A DNA stretch of 57,115 nucleotides from DATGFK01 sp040007395 (GTDB lineage Bacteria; Chloroflexota; Anaerolineae; Aggregatilineales; UBA2796). Within the stretch, counting starts at the first letter, position 1; each line of letters begins with the position of its first letter. Under the pieces are notes generated by a model. It was given only the letters and a program-made list of their open reading frames with translations. It had not been told where the DNA came from and ran no database searches. Location of the stretch: NCBI GenBank assembly GCA_040007395.1, contig JBDTVG010000112.1, positions 1 to 57,115 of the forward strand, written 5' to 3'. The translations under genes and the position numbers were made by a program. Positions 18,198 through 27,478 of the stretch are shown here, one piece after another.

Positions 18198-18772
18198 CTG
18201 CTTTGCCTCCTTGGCCGATTTGACAAGTTCTCTCGTGAGGAGAGACCAGGCGGAAGTCTGCCCGCTTTCGCGTGGGATGATGTTGCAATCCCTATTCGCT
18301 CCGTTACAAGCGACCTTCGCTTCCTCCGCCATCCTATGCCCGCATTCCGTCGGCGCACCTTGCGGCTGCCTACCCTTTCGGGAGAAGTACGGGTTTACTA
18401 CGTTCAGCCTGAGTAACCTCGTGGGTTAGGAACCTCTCTCTCCGCCGGTGGCTATTGTGTCCATGACAGGGTATGCAAAAGACCCTGTGCCAGCCACATC
18501 CCTTTTGGTGAAGCCTATCAGCGACTTTGGCTTTTGACTTTCACGACGTTTATCGAGAGTTCACCTATGTTGCCCATACCACTCACCCTAGCCCCTATCC
18601 GCTTTGCGCTAGCAGAACCATCGCCCCTCGCGGGTTCAATGGCAACTTTATGTTGCGGGTACATTGTCGGCAGGCTCTTCTACTGCTTAGGGTACTGCTG
18701 ATGGAACAGCAGGTTCGTTGTTGATTGCTCTCCTTTCTCTTGAACAATTACTCAGACCGCTTCGTATCGCAC

Positions 18773-19424
18773 TCTGCAGGAAGTCACACGCCCAAATGTC
18801 GTGAGCATGGTTTTTCAGAAACGTGGCCCAGGTCTGACCATGGGGCTGTGGCGGTAAGCTTCGCCGAGCCTGTTGCATATACCGTCGAATCGTCCCTCGG
18901 TTCACCTCAATGCCAAGTTTCAACAGTTCTCCTTGAATACGTTTTGTGCCCCAGCGTCGGTTGGCAATCGCCATCTGTTTGATCAGAGAGATGGTCTCTT
19001 CTGCAATGCGTGGTGTACGTGATCCACCTTTCGATTTCAAGTGCCAGAACAGCTTGAACCCTTGCTTATGCCAGCGCAGGAGCGTGTCTGGTTTGACAAG
19101 CAGTAGTGCGTTTTTCTAGGGGCGGACTCGACTGGCCAGCAATACCAATAGCCCGCGATCGATGACTGTCAGTTTAGGTTGCTTGACCTGCCGTTTGAGT
19201 ACGACGAGTTGCTGTCTCAAAAATGCATTTTCAGCAACCAGCGCAGGCTTGCTCGTTAGCAGGTCGCTGACTGTACCTACTACCAGGCTCTCGGATACCG
19301 GTTTCGTCCACGCCTTCAGGCTGAGTTCAACCCGATTAACAATGGGTTGAACGATCTTCGAGATCTGATGCAAGATTTTCAGCAGCAACATTTGATTTTC
19401 TCTCCACGACATCATCCGTACCAT
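18773..19424 (-). pseudogene. Transposase exon 1 (coiled N-terminus, HTH, first Asp)
   Basis: Encodes SLKAWTKPVSESL, the coiled segment LVAENAFLRQQLVVLKRQ, LVKPDTLLRWHKQGFKLFW, the helix-turn-helix region RRWGTKRIQGELLKLGIEVN and HDIWACDFLQ, which holds the first catalytic Asp. It ends in CTGCAGA at 18773, directly before the intron 5' GTGCG. A TAG at 19118-19116 replaces the Trp of the family motif RxWKNALL, so the gene carries a nonsense mutation. Exon 2 is at 12156-11642. Confidence 0.83.
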
Positions 19425-19489
19425 TCGCTTGCTGATGATACCGATCTTGAGTAAAAATCAGGCCGGATTGATTAAGTGACCCCCACAGG

Positions 19490-19920
19490 CTAATCCGACC
19501 GACGCCTAGACAGCGCAACAACTCCGCGAAGCCACACCCTTTGGCGAAGGCCCTAAATATCTCATTCGCGATAACGACAGCAAATATGGCGCAGAATTTG
19601 CCCTAGCAGCAGCCGGAGCCGGGATCAAAGTGCTCAAAACCCCGGTGACCGCGCCCAATGCCAACGCGGTTTGCGAACCCTTCCAAAAATCGGTGCGCTG
19701 TGAATGCTTGGATCACTTGTTTGTGCTAAGCCAACGGCATCTGTACTGCATGATCAAGGTGTACGTGTCTTATTTCAATGGGGAGCGCCCCCACCAAGGG
19801 CTTGGCCAGCGAATTCCCGTTCCATTGGGACACGCCTCTCCGGTGTCGGATACCTCGCAGCCCATTCGCGCATTTCCCGTTTTGGGAGGACTTCATCATG
19901 TGTATCGGCGAGCGGCATAA
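19490..19920 (+). pseudogene. 5'-truncated integrase-core transposase relic
   Basis: One frame encodes NPTDA, a TAG in the place of the Trp found in sister copies, then TAQQLREATPFGEG, LIRDNDSKYGAEF (second Asp), VRCECLDHLF, NGERPHQGLGQRIPVP and the family C-terminus VLGGLHHVYRRAA. It begins within a few bases of the right end of the IS at 19487, in the opposite orientation. The N-terminal half is missing and I do not find it to the left of 11603. It is a dead copy. Confidence 0.75.
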
Positions 19921-20122
19921 GCAGGCGAAAAACGACCTTTGGTGTACTTAGTAGCCACCACGAGCCAGAAAGGGCATTATTCGCGAGTACTATCGACACG
20001 TTGCCTAGCGCAACGTTCTGCCGCAGATGTATTTTTCGCGCCTTACGCCTGCCAGCTTACACTTCAAGTGTACGTCGCGTGAATTCTTTCGATTCTTGCG
20101 AAGTAATCTTGGCCGGTTCAGG

Positions 20123-23100
20123 TTAAAGCTTACCCCCATGTCCTGGAATGCCTCCATCTGAGGGAATAGGCTCAGGGTCAACGTCCGCAGGGATATCCTC
20201 AACCGAGATCCCAGTTGCCGTGATCCTCTCGGCCAAACGCTCATAGTAAGCGCCAACAAGGCCCGGAATTTGCTTAACAACCTCCATCAATGAGCCACTG
20301 GCTTTAACGATGACACTGGCTTCAAATTGCTCGAAAGCCAAGATACCCTCGCGCAGATTGTATTTTATCTCGGATAGCAATTTCAGATCTTCTTCTTTGA
20401 ACGCAGTACACAGGCTACGGATCGCGTCCAGGCTGGCTTTCTGGGTCTGTAATTCATCTGTATCTTGCAAGGCAAAGAGCGCCCGTTTGACATACGTAAT
20501 CGAGTTACGGACCAGATGGTAGGCTGGCTGTACGGTCACAGTGTCTAGTTCAGCCTTGAGCGTGCGAACATCTTGATCCCGGTTGCAAAAGCCAATTGTG
20601 ATCGCCCAGATCGTCTGCACATCCTCGTCAACTAGACCGTCTAGGTAACTCACCAGGAAACGCCGGTGCGCCTCGATCAGGTACTGCATCTTGTAAGGCG
20701 TCATTTCATCGGCTGTCTCGCCGCTGATCGAAACAGTACGCTCGAAACTATAGTCGTTTTCCAGCGCATCCTCCATACCCACGACCAGGTACAAGTAGCG
20801 CACCCAAGCCTTGAACATGTCCTCCAGCAGCATAAATCGCAGGCCATCAGGGGTCAGGATCACAGCCCAGACGTCACCAAATTGCAAGCGCCGCATCACG
20901 CCTAATTCGAGCATGCCAAGTAAGGCATCCACCTCGGAGTTGATATGATGTAGCACTCCTTGGTAGGCGGCGGTTGCGTCCATGCCGGTATTGCAGGTAA
21001 TGATCCGAGCACCGCCCACATGCTGGTGCATGAATTCCGTCATGTCGTAGACTTTTCCACTGATAGCCATCCAATGACCATCGGCATCATTGTTGTGCAG
21101 GACAAGGTCGGAGATATTGTAGAGTTGGCCCTCCTGGGCATTGCCGGTGTAGGTAGTAAAGATGTCCTGAAGGTAACGACCCTCGGCCATCAGCCTACGG
21201 AAGAAAGTGTTGACCTCTTCTTCAGAGCCACCGGTGAACCGACGGACGACATTCTTGAGCGCTTCCATGACCGAGGCTGCGAACCCGGTACGACCACAAA
21301 CGTAAAAGACCCCATCGCGTCCGCCGTCCTGTTTGCTGCGTAAAAAGTTCCAGAGGAGCACAGCATTGGGATCTGCCTCAATGACGTCGTTGATCCGCTG
21401 ACGATGCCCGCGCTCGATCACAAAACGGCCTGTCGATGTATCGAAACTCGCCGTGCTTCCAGCACGCGAAAAAGCCACACGCACCTGCAATCGACCGGTT
21501 GCCGACCATGTTTCAAGCTGTTCACGGTTGAAGAACTCATCTGGCGTGCGTGTGCCGAAGAACAACCAGTTTTCATCCGCGCCTGTTTGGCGCATCCGTG
21601 TCTCCAGGAAGCCGTTAAATGGTGCTAGACCTGACCCGGCGGCAAACATGATCACTGGCCGCGCAGGGTTATCAGGCAGGTGAAAACGCGCCGTTGGAAC
21701 GAGGGCGACTGACAACTGCTTATCGCGATAGCGGACTTCGGTCGTTACTCGCCTGAGAAAATGGGACGCTGTACCCCCACGCCGCTGCATGTAGGAATAT
21801 GGTGTGTGGGGCGTTGTATAGTCAAGTCCACCGACGATCAGTTGCAGCTTATCGGCACTGGAATTATCGTCTGGTGCTGAAGCAATCGAATAGAGGCGGA
21901 AAACTTCAGGCGGTATTACGCGGCAGATGTTATCCGCGTCCCAGGGACCCGCTTTCCACAACCGTGTGACGTCGTATCCTCCGGCAAACACAAGGTTCAG
22001 CACATCCCACAGTTCCCATTGATCCTCCATCCGCGCCTCACTGATCCGTTTTAAGGTTCCAGACGCGGTGATCCGTAGCAAGAGCTTGGCAATGTCGCGT
22101 GTAACCGGACGGATCTTGCCGTAGCTCAGTACTGCCCGCAGAGGTATCACTTTTACATCATCGCTGTAGCCCGAACGGAGTCGTATGGCTTGTTGCCACT
22201 GCGGAGTCAGATGGACAATCTCGTCGCCCGTCGCTTGCAGCGCTTTTAGGGTTTTGTTCACCAGTGCATCGCTGTTCTCGGTCAGAATGCCAACGCGATC
22301 ACCGGGTTGGTAGTGAATGCCCTGGTTTGTAACATCTAGTTCGATGAAATTGATCCAAGCTCCGGTCTCCGGCTCAGTGCTGACAATGCCTTGTTTGGGG
22401 CGTGCCCAGTACACATGCTGATTGCCGAGTGGATACCGCTCATCTCGCACCGATTCGATTTCTTTGTCAATTTTCTCCCAGGTTTTGTCTCGAAAAAGGC
22501 CGCTGAAGCGCGCGCCAGTCGTCACAGAGCGACCAACCTTAAATGCAATTTCGAGAAATCCCCAGGCTTTGATCCGGTGAACGCCGAGAAAGCCTTTATC
22601 ACCCGCAAAGGCATCTATAACATTATTGAACAGCCCGCGTAAGGCTGTGTGCTGGCTTTTTTCTACATACTCAGCTACAGATATCTGACGTAGGGCCTCG
22701 ACGAGTTCTTGCCAATGGCGGCGTGAATGCCCGTTAAGGTAGACCGACTGCTTACCAACCAGCGTGTCATAGCTCTGGCGTCCCAGAAAGGCATCGAGGG
22801 CATGGGTAGCGGGTTGTGCGGTGCCACTTGGGCTTGGCGCACCTTCCAGAACGGCCACGCCGAAGGTTCCAACTGTTTTTGCCCAGACAACCTGATCGAC
22901 AAAGGATTTGCTGTAGGCATTAGGATCGATTTGAGGGTAAATGACCTGCGTGAGAAATTGTAGTCTGTCGAGTATGACCAGTAGGGCCTCTTCAAGGGCA
23001 ACTCGGTTGTCCTGGACAACGGCTTCCTGTGCTTTGAGCATCGCGTTCAGGATCGGCGTGAATTCTCCCACCATCTCAATTGTCACAAGATAAAAAACGC

Positions 23101-24043
23101 GCTCGGCCTCGTTCTTCCAGGTGGGTACCATCACATCCATATTGTCGAGTCGGCGTGGCCCCGATGCGTCCCGCAACCGCCAGTTGTACAAAAATAGGTC
23201 GATATACGACAAATAAGGTATGGGTTTGCCTAGGCGTCGGGAAACTTCCAGCCAAGGTTTCATGATGTTATCGGGAAGGGCAGGCGGCGGGTCGGTTTCG
23301 ACATATTGATATGAATGGGCAAAGACGCCAAGAATCGTGGAAGCGCGCATAAGATACTTGTCGGGAAGCGCATCCGGCGTCACATCGAGCAGCGGCAGGT
23401 TGTTGAAGGCACGACGTAGGGTTAGCGTCCTGAACAGGTCAGGCAGTTCAGCAATCATGTCATCCCAAAGATGGTGCGATTCTGGAAGCTGTAGCAGAGG
23501 TGGCTCGACGGGCAAGAAGCCATATTCAGTGGATAGAAAGCCCTCGTTTTCGTGTCCGTGCTCGCGATTATAAGCAGTCGCCTCCTCGATAACCTTGCGC
23601 GCTGGTACGATTACCGCCGGTTGTGGCGCAGGTACGATTGGCTCCGGTTGGGATAACGGTTCTGGAATTTTGCGTGCTAGCTTTAGTCCGGACGGAACCG
23701 CTTGGACGATAGTGGCATTGCTGGACTCCGGGTGAATGTAAGTCCATGCAATCTCATAAAAGGCGATGGTGATGATGTCGCCTTTCTTGAGCGTCGTCGA
23801 CTGAACAAGTTCCCCATTAACGTAAGTCCCATTAGAACTGTTGAGATCGTGCACGATGAGGTTGTTTTGTACCAATTCGAGACGGGCGTGTTGGCGCGAA
23901 ATCCCTTTGTCGAGGATGACGACATCGCTAAATTCATTGCTTCGCCCGATGGTCATGGGCGGCGTGCCGATGAATTCCGAAACAGAGCCGTCCTCTAAAT
24001 TTTTGCATCTCAAACGAATCTGTACCGACACTTCTTTACTCAT
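20123..24043 (-). CDS. FHA + IDO-like + FAD/NAD(P)H reductase + cytochrome b5 fusion protein
   Basis: 1306 residues from ATG 24043, 5 nt after the CBS gene stop with GGTGAG upstream. Residues 25-105: FHA phosphothreonine-binding domain (GRSNE, SRQHARL, NSSNGTYVNG). Residues 110-155: Pro-rich linker. Residues about 165-530 resemble indoleamine 2,3-dioxygenase (LPLLD, RASTILGVFAHSYQY, LGKPIPYLSY, NW, NEAERVFYL), with candidate heme ligand His489 in GFLGVHRIK. Residues about 545-770: FAD domain (PGDRVGIL, RLYSIAS, GGTASHFL). Residues 795-950: NAD(P)H domain (GSGLAPF, YVCGRTG). Residues 973-1045: cytochrome b5 (HQHVGG, LHHINSEV). The last 250 residues are unassigned. Likely a cytosolic heme oxygenase that reduces itself, perhaps acting on tryptophan; substrate and order of electron flow are inference. 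No flavodoxin (FMN) domain is visible. Confidence 0.75.
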   Translation of the reverse strand: MSKEVSVQIRLRCKNLEDGSVSEFIGTPPMTIGRSNEFSDVVILDKGISRQHARLELVQNNLIVHDLNSSNGTYVNGELVQSTTLKKGDIITIAFYEIAWTYIHPESSNATIVQAVPSGLKLARKIPEPLSQPEPIVPAPQPAVIVPARKVIEEATAYNREHGHENEGFLSTEYGFLPVEPPLLQLPESHHLWDDMIAELPDLFRTLTLRRAFNNLPLLDVTPDALPDKYLMRASTILGVFAHSYQYVETDPPPALPDNIMKPWLEVSRRLGKPIPYLSYIDLFLYNWRLRDASGPRRLDNMDVMVPTWKNEAERVFYLVTIEMVGEFTPILNAMLKAQEAVVQDNRVALEEALLVILDRLQFLTQVIYPQIDPNAYSKSFVDQVVWAKTVGTFGVAVLEGAPSPSGTAQPATHALDAFLGRQSYDTLVGKQSVYLNGHSRRHWQELVEALRQISVAEYVEKSQHTALRGLFNNVIDAFAGDKGFLGVHRIKAWGFLEIAFKVGRSVTTGARFSGLFRDKTWEKIDKEIESVRDERYPLGNQHVYWARPKQGIVSTEPETGAWINFIELDVTNQGIHYQPGDRVGILTENSDALVNKTLKALQATGDEIVHLTPQWQQAIRLRSGYSDDVKVIPLRAVLSYGKIRPVTRDIAKLLLRITASGTLKRISEARMEDQWELWDVLNLVFAGGYDVTRLWKAGPWDADNICRVIPPEVFRLYSIASAPDDNSSADKLQLIVGGLDYTTPHTPYSYMQRRGGTASHFLRRVTTEVRYRDKQLSVALVPTARFHLPDNPARPVIMFAAGSGLAPFNGFLETRMRQTGADENWLFFGTRTPDEFFNREQLETWSATGRLQVRVAFSRAGSTASFDTSTGRFVIERGHRQRINDVIEADPNAVLLWNFLRSKQDGGRDGVFYVCGRTGFAASVMEALKNVVRRFTGGSEEEVNTFFRRLMAEGRYLQDIFTTYTGNAQEGQLYNISDLVLHNNDADGHWMAISGKVYDMTEFMHQHVGGARIITCNTGMDATAAYQGVLHHINSEVDALLGMLELGVMRRLQFGDVWAVILTPDGLRFMLLEDMFKAWVRYLYLVVGMEDALENDYSFERTVSISGETADEMTPYKMQYLIEAHRRFLVSYLDGLVDEDVQTIWAITIGFCNRDQDVRTLKAELDTVTVQPAYHLVRNSITYVKRALFALQDTDELQTQKASLDAIRSLCTAFKEEDLKLLSEIKYNLREGILAFEQFEASVIVKASGSLMEVVKQIPGLVGAYYERLAERITATGISVEDIPADVDPEPIPSDGGIPGHGGKL

Positions 24044-24048
24044 TGATC

Positions 24049-24492
24049 TCACCCATAATAGATCACAGCACGACAAATATCAGAGCGGGACAGTGTCCCC
24101 AGCAGTTTACCTTCTTCGACAACCGGCAGGCGGCGGATCTGCTTTTCCACCATCACGGCAGCCGCCTGCGCCACCTCGTCAGTGGGCTTCAGGCTAATGG
24201 CGCTCCGGATAATGAGCGGCTCGATTGGCCGATTCGCCAAGTCCTGCCCTTTCTGTACGAAAAAGCGAAAAGCATCGTTGAGCGTTCCTCCGGCTTGAAT
24301 GACCTCGTCGAAACTGGGCAGAACAAAGCGAATTAAATCTCCCTCAGAGAGTACCCCTAAGAACCGATTTTCATGATCGATCACCATCAGGTCGCTGACC
24401 TCTGAAATACTGATAATTTCCGCTGCCCGACGTATGTCGGAGTCGCTGCGAATATAGATCGGATAAATGGTCATAATATCCCGTACCAGCAA
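24049..24492 (-). CDS. CBS-domain protein
   Basis: 147 residues with two CBS motifs (about 5-60 and 90-145: LVRDIMTIYPIYI, SDLMVIDHENRFLGVLSEGDL; SLKPTDEVAQAAAVM, RRLPVVEEGKLLGTLSRSD). CBS pairs usually bind adenine nucleotides and regulate a partner. The start is TTG 24492, decided by a near-perfect AAGGAGGT 7 nt upstream. The stop lies 5 nt before the start of the large FHA-IDO-reductase gene, so the two are almost certainly co-transcribed and possibly translationally coupled. It may sense AMP/ATP or NAD(P) state for that enzyme (inference). Confidence 0.88.
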   Translation of the reverse strand: MLVRDIMTIYPIYIRSDSDIRRAAEIISISEVSDLMVIDHENRFLGVLSEGDLIRFVLPSFDEVIQAGGTLNDAFRFFVQKGQDLANRPIEPLIIRSAISLKPTDEVAQAAAVMVEKQIRRLPVVEEGKLLGTLSRSDICRAVIYYG

Positions 24493-24522
24493 TTTCGTAC
24501 CTCCTTATGACAAACATTTGAC

Positions 24523-24564
24523 GGGTACGAACGTTTATCATACGAATGATTAAAAAACGTACCC
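24523..24564 (-). promoter_or_regulatory. Nested inverted repeat upstream of the CBS-redox operon
   Basis: GGGTACG (24523-24529) and CGTACCC (24558-24564) flank an inner inverted repeat ATCAT-ACGA-ATGAT. It lies 31-72 bp upstream of the TTG start. It could be an operator or a leader stem. TATGAT within it could serve as a -10 box, but no good -35 matches. The rest of the 24493-24853 spacer shows nothing clear. Confidence 0.4.
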
Positions 24565-24853
24565 TTAGTTTCTGTGTAATTCTTCGTTACTGCTTGGCTG
24601 ATGCTAGAGTGGGTGTTACCTTGCGGCTACTCTGCAAATGGCCAATCCATAAGCGCGATTATATGTTTCAGACTGCATATTTCTTCAGGTGCTGGACCTT
24701 CGAAATGGCCCCTTTGCTGATTCTGGGGTCAGCATATCGGCAACTACAAACAGGCCATCACTCATAGGCAGTTGCCTGCAAGGTGCCGCCAATCGGTTCA
24801 ACCCAGTATAGATCAGTAAAAGTGCAGCGTAAATACCTTCACCAAAGTATAAG

Positions 24854-27211
24854 CTACGGTTTCGGAATGAGCGGTGACCAAGCTGGTGCGCTGTCAAAAG
24901 GCCCGACGCTGCTCAATGGATAGCCGTAGGAGCCATCTAAATTGGCAACATAAAGTTGCTGCTTGTTGAGAGGCCCGGCACTGTATGTAATATGTTGACT
25001 GTCAGGTGCCCACGAAAAACCACCAGCATCGCTGGCAATATGTCGCAAATTGGTGCCATCTGGATCAATTATGAAGGCATCGATTACGCCGTTCCTTTTT
25101 GTCGTAAAACCGAGGTGGCGACTGTCTGGAGACCAGTTTATGGCGTTAATAGAATACCAATTATCATCTGGCGCGATTGGTGATGTAGTGTTACTCGGTA
25201 TGCTCAAATTTGTGGTCAGCGGATGCACCGTACTGCCATCCGCGTTCATAACGAACAACTCTCCTAGATTTTTGTTTCCAAGCCGCGAAGACGAAAAAGC
25301 AATCAGATGACCGTCAGGCGACCATACGGAATTTTCGTCTTGGCCTGTCTTCGTCAATACGTGCTCGTCAAGGCTCTTTACATCGATAACGTAGATATTG
25401 TAATTATCACGATTGAAGCTAATGTATCGGCTATCCGCTGACCATGATGCGTCGTAAACTTCACTGGAACCGGACGTTATCTGGCGTAGATTCGAACCAT
25501 CGCTATCAATGGTGAAAAGTTGTCTGTTCCCTGCCTCTTTGGAAATAAACGCAATCGTTCGGCTATCCGGTGACCAAGATAATCCCCCCGAAGCATTCTT
25601 GTTCAGCAACTTCACATCTGAGCCATCGGGCTTCATCACATAAAGCGCTAAGCCCAAAAATGAATCGTTGGGAAAGAGGATGAACGCAATGTGGGTGCCA
25701 TCCGGCGACCAACTCAATTCACTGAAAAGGCCACCGAGATGCGTCAACTGTCGCACATGTTCACCATTAGTATCCTGCGTCCATATCTGCCAGCTTTCTT
25801 TGGCAGTTGCCGAAACGAACGCGATGGTTTGACTCGGTACCGCAGTTGCCGTTATGGCGAGTGGTTGTGGTAACGGCGTAATCAATAATTGACCAGCCGT
25901 CACCGTAGCTGAGAGGTTTTCGAGCGACATTGCAGTGGGCGGTACACAGCCTGCTTTAGGCTTGTACGACAACGTACCAACTATTGCCTTAAGCGTGGCT
26001 TCATAGCGCTGCATTTCGCCTTCTGGTGCAAAAGCCATTAACCCGGTCACATTGCCGTTGCCCAAGTCAATTTCGATAAGCAATACGTCGGTCTTATTTT
26101 GATGGATGTGTACTAATACAGCCGCTTTACCACTGATGGTGGTTGTTTCTGGCGCAGAGTAGGTCACTCCGGCCTGTGTCATGCGTTGCTGATCCTCAGG
26201 AGTAGTCGGGAGTTGCTTTTGAACCACCGCCATCACGGTTACGCCTGCGGGATTGGCTTTACAGTTGGTTACTTCTTTCCAATCTTTGAGCAACGCCATA
26301 TTAGATCCGGGATCGATGACCGCCGCTAGCATCTGGCCTGATTGCAAATTTTGCTGGTTCAAATTGGTCGAAGTGTTTTGAATAATTGGCCCCAAACTAA
26401 GGACGTTCCAGTCGGCAGGATAATTAAAGGTTATATCACCAAGTCCCCAACCCCCGACTACACCCGTGAAAGTTTTGGGTAAAGCTACAGCGTTCGCATT
26501 CTCTGTACCGCTAACTGTAGGCGTTGGTGGTGGTGAATATCGAATCGTGTCGGCAATGGCGAGGATGGTACCCTGATAACGATCCAAGAGCGCAGCACCC
26601 CCTGAATTATAAGGTGATGCAAAGATGGAAACTACGTGATTTTCCCCTACATCAACATATATTGTCATGAAGGAGACCTGAAAGCCGGGGACACCTATAG
26701 TCTGCCTTCCCCAAGCCGCTGGTCGCCCATTCACAATAATTTTGATCACTGAGGGGGGCATGGTATTGGTAGCAAGGGCACCTGAGCCATCAGCGGTCCC
26801 GCTTTCTGTTGGCGAGAAGCCATTTCCAAACAACGCGGCAGCGTGATTACCGCTAGCCAGCGATTGCTCTACGAGGGATGAGGGTGTTGTGCCTTGCCCC
26901 ATCATGCTGAGTTGAGTAAGGTCTAGCGGTGGCGAGACCTCCAACCTGACGGCATCTGGATTATCAATCCGCTTTTCGTAAGCTGTGTTTTCTAAATCGA
27001 CACGCGCTCCGTCTAGGTTCGTTGCAATCCAGCCTTGGGGATATTGAAACGTCAAACTACCATCGGCAGAGCGATATGTCTGCGATAGATCCAGTTGAGA
27101 AAGTTTGGCTGTGTCCGAGTTTGCGGCATGGGGAGTTGAATATGCCCAACCAGCAACGAATATTACGACGAATACTGGGATTATAGAGAGGATTAGTGTT
27201 TGACGTGACAT
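24854..27211 (-). CDS. Membrane-anchored TolB-like beta-propeller protein
   Basis: 785 residues. Residues 7-24 are a hydrophobic anchor or signal (ILSIIPVFVVIFVAGWAY). Residues about 40-440 contain two similar halves of unknown fold, each starting with a 'FQYPQGW' or 'FNYPADW' type segment as in secreted proteins of the PsbP-like kind (uncertain). Residues about 470-785 form a six-bladed PD40/TolB propeller, seen in the repeated WSPDGTHIAF, WSPDSRTIAF, WSADSRYISF, WSPDGHLIAF, WSPDSRHLGF and WAPDSQHITY. Probably extracytoplasmic and used for protein interaction; no enzyme motif is visible. It is monocistronic, with about 270 bp of AT-rich sequence upstream. Confidence 0.8.
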   Translation of the reverse strand: MSRQTLILSIIPVFVVIFVAGWAYSTPHAANSDTAKLSQLDLSQTYRSADGSLTFQYPQGWIATNLDGARVDLENTAYEKRIDNPDAVRLEVSPPLDLTQLSMMGQGTTPSSLVEQSLASGNHAAALFGNGFSPTESGTADGSGALATNTMPPSVIKIIVNGRPAAWGRQTIGVPGFQVSFMTIYVDVGENHVVSIFASPYNSGGAALLDRYQGTILAIADTIRYSPPPTPTVSGTENANAVALPKTFTGVVGGWGLGDITFNYPADWNVLSLGPIIQNTSTNLNQQNLQSGQMLAAVIDPGSNMALLKDWKEVTNCKANPAGVTVMAVVQKQLPTTPEDQQRMTQAGVTYSAPETTTISGKAAVLVHIHQNKTDVLLIEIDLGNGNVTGLMAFAPEGEMQRYEATLKAIVGTLSYKPKAGCVPPTAMSLENLSATVTAGQLLITPLPQPLAITATAVPSQTIAFVSATAKESWQIWTQDTNGEHVRQLTHLGGLFSELSWSPDGTHIAFILFPNDSFLGLALYVMKPDGSDVKLLNKNASGGLSWSPDSRTIAFISKEAGNRQLFTIDSDGSNLRQITSGSSEVYDASWSADSRYISFNRDNYNIYVIDVKSLDEHVLTKTGQDENSVWSPDGHLIAFSSSRLGNKNLGELFVMNADGSTVHPLTTNLSIPSNTTSPIAPDDNWYSINAINWSPDSRHLGFTTKRNGVIDAFIIDPDGTNLRHIASDAGGFSWAPDSQHITYSAGPLNKQQLYVANLDGSYGYPLSSVGPFDSAPAWSPLIPKP

Positions 27212-27478
27212 CTCGTATCCGCCATTCTACCGTTCAGGGTGATTTCTAGGTTAGGATAAATTCATCTATTGAGATTATTTTAGCAGAGTAATAAAGTTAG
27301 ATGCGCTACTATCCTTAAACAATTGGGCGATTTTGTAGTTTCTCATTACACCAACTATCAACCAAGCTGAACCGATCTGCAACATGAATCAAGCAACTGA
27401 CAATTGCTATAAATGTGTAGAGACTTCAAAGCAAACTCAAAACTAATTGTAATTTTTGAATAACGAGAAGGCCCTACG

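Larger units (their letters stand above)
12157..18772 (-). mobile_element. Outer group II intron, interrupted by an inner intron and an IS110 element
   Basis: The 5' end is GTGCG (18772-18768), the group II consensus, after exon CCTGCAGA. The 3' end is CCCGAC at 12157, an expected AY end. Between them on the minus strand are a reverse transcriptase/maturase gene (18197 to 13988, interrupted), domain V (13965-13929) and a domain VI-like hairpin (12195-12157). Removal of the inner intron (2534 bp) and the IS110 element (about 1731 bp) from 6616 bp leaves about 2351 bp, a normal bacterial group II intron. The intron lies in the sense orientation of the transposase gene. The RT start region is frameshifted and domains V and VI are now separated, so it is unlikely to be mobile or to splice well. 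Confidence 0.85.
11603..19487. mobile_element. Integrase-core IS carrying a nest of three further elements
   Basis: The ends are a perfect 11-bp inverted repeat, TGTGGGGGTCA at 11603-11613 and its complement at 19477-19487. Similarity extends inward to about 34 bp (both ends contain ATCCG, a short gap, then GCCTGATTT). The total is 7885 bp. Subtracting the group II intron at 12157-18772 leaves 1269 bp, the size of the sister IS at 7016-8286. The transposase gene runs on the minus strand in two exons (19424-18773 and 12156-11642). I see no convincing target duplication. The right end abuts a transposase relic on the plus strand. Confidence 0.85.
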
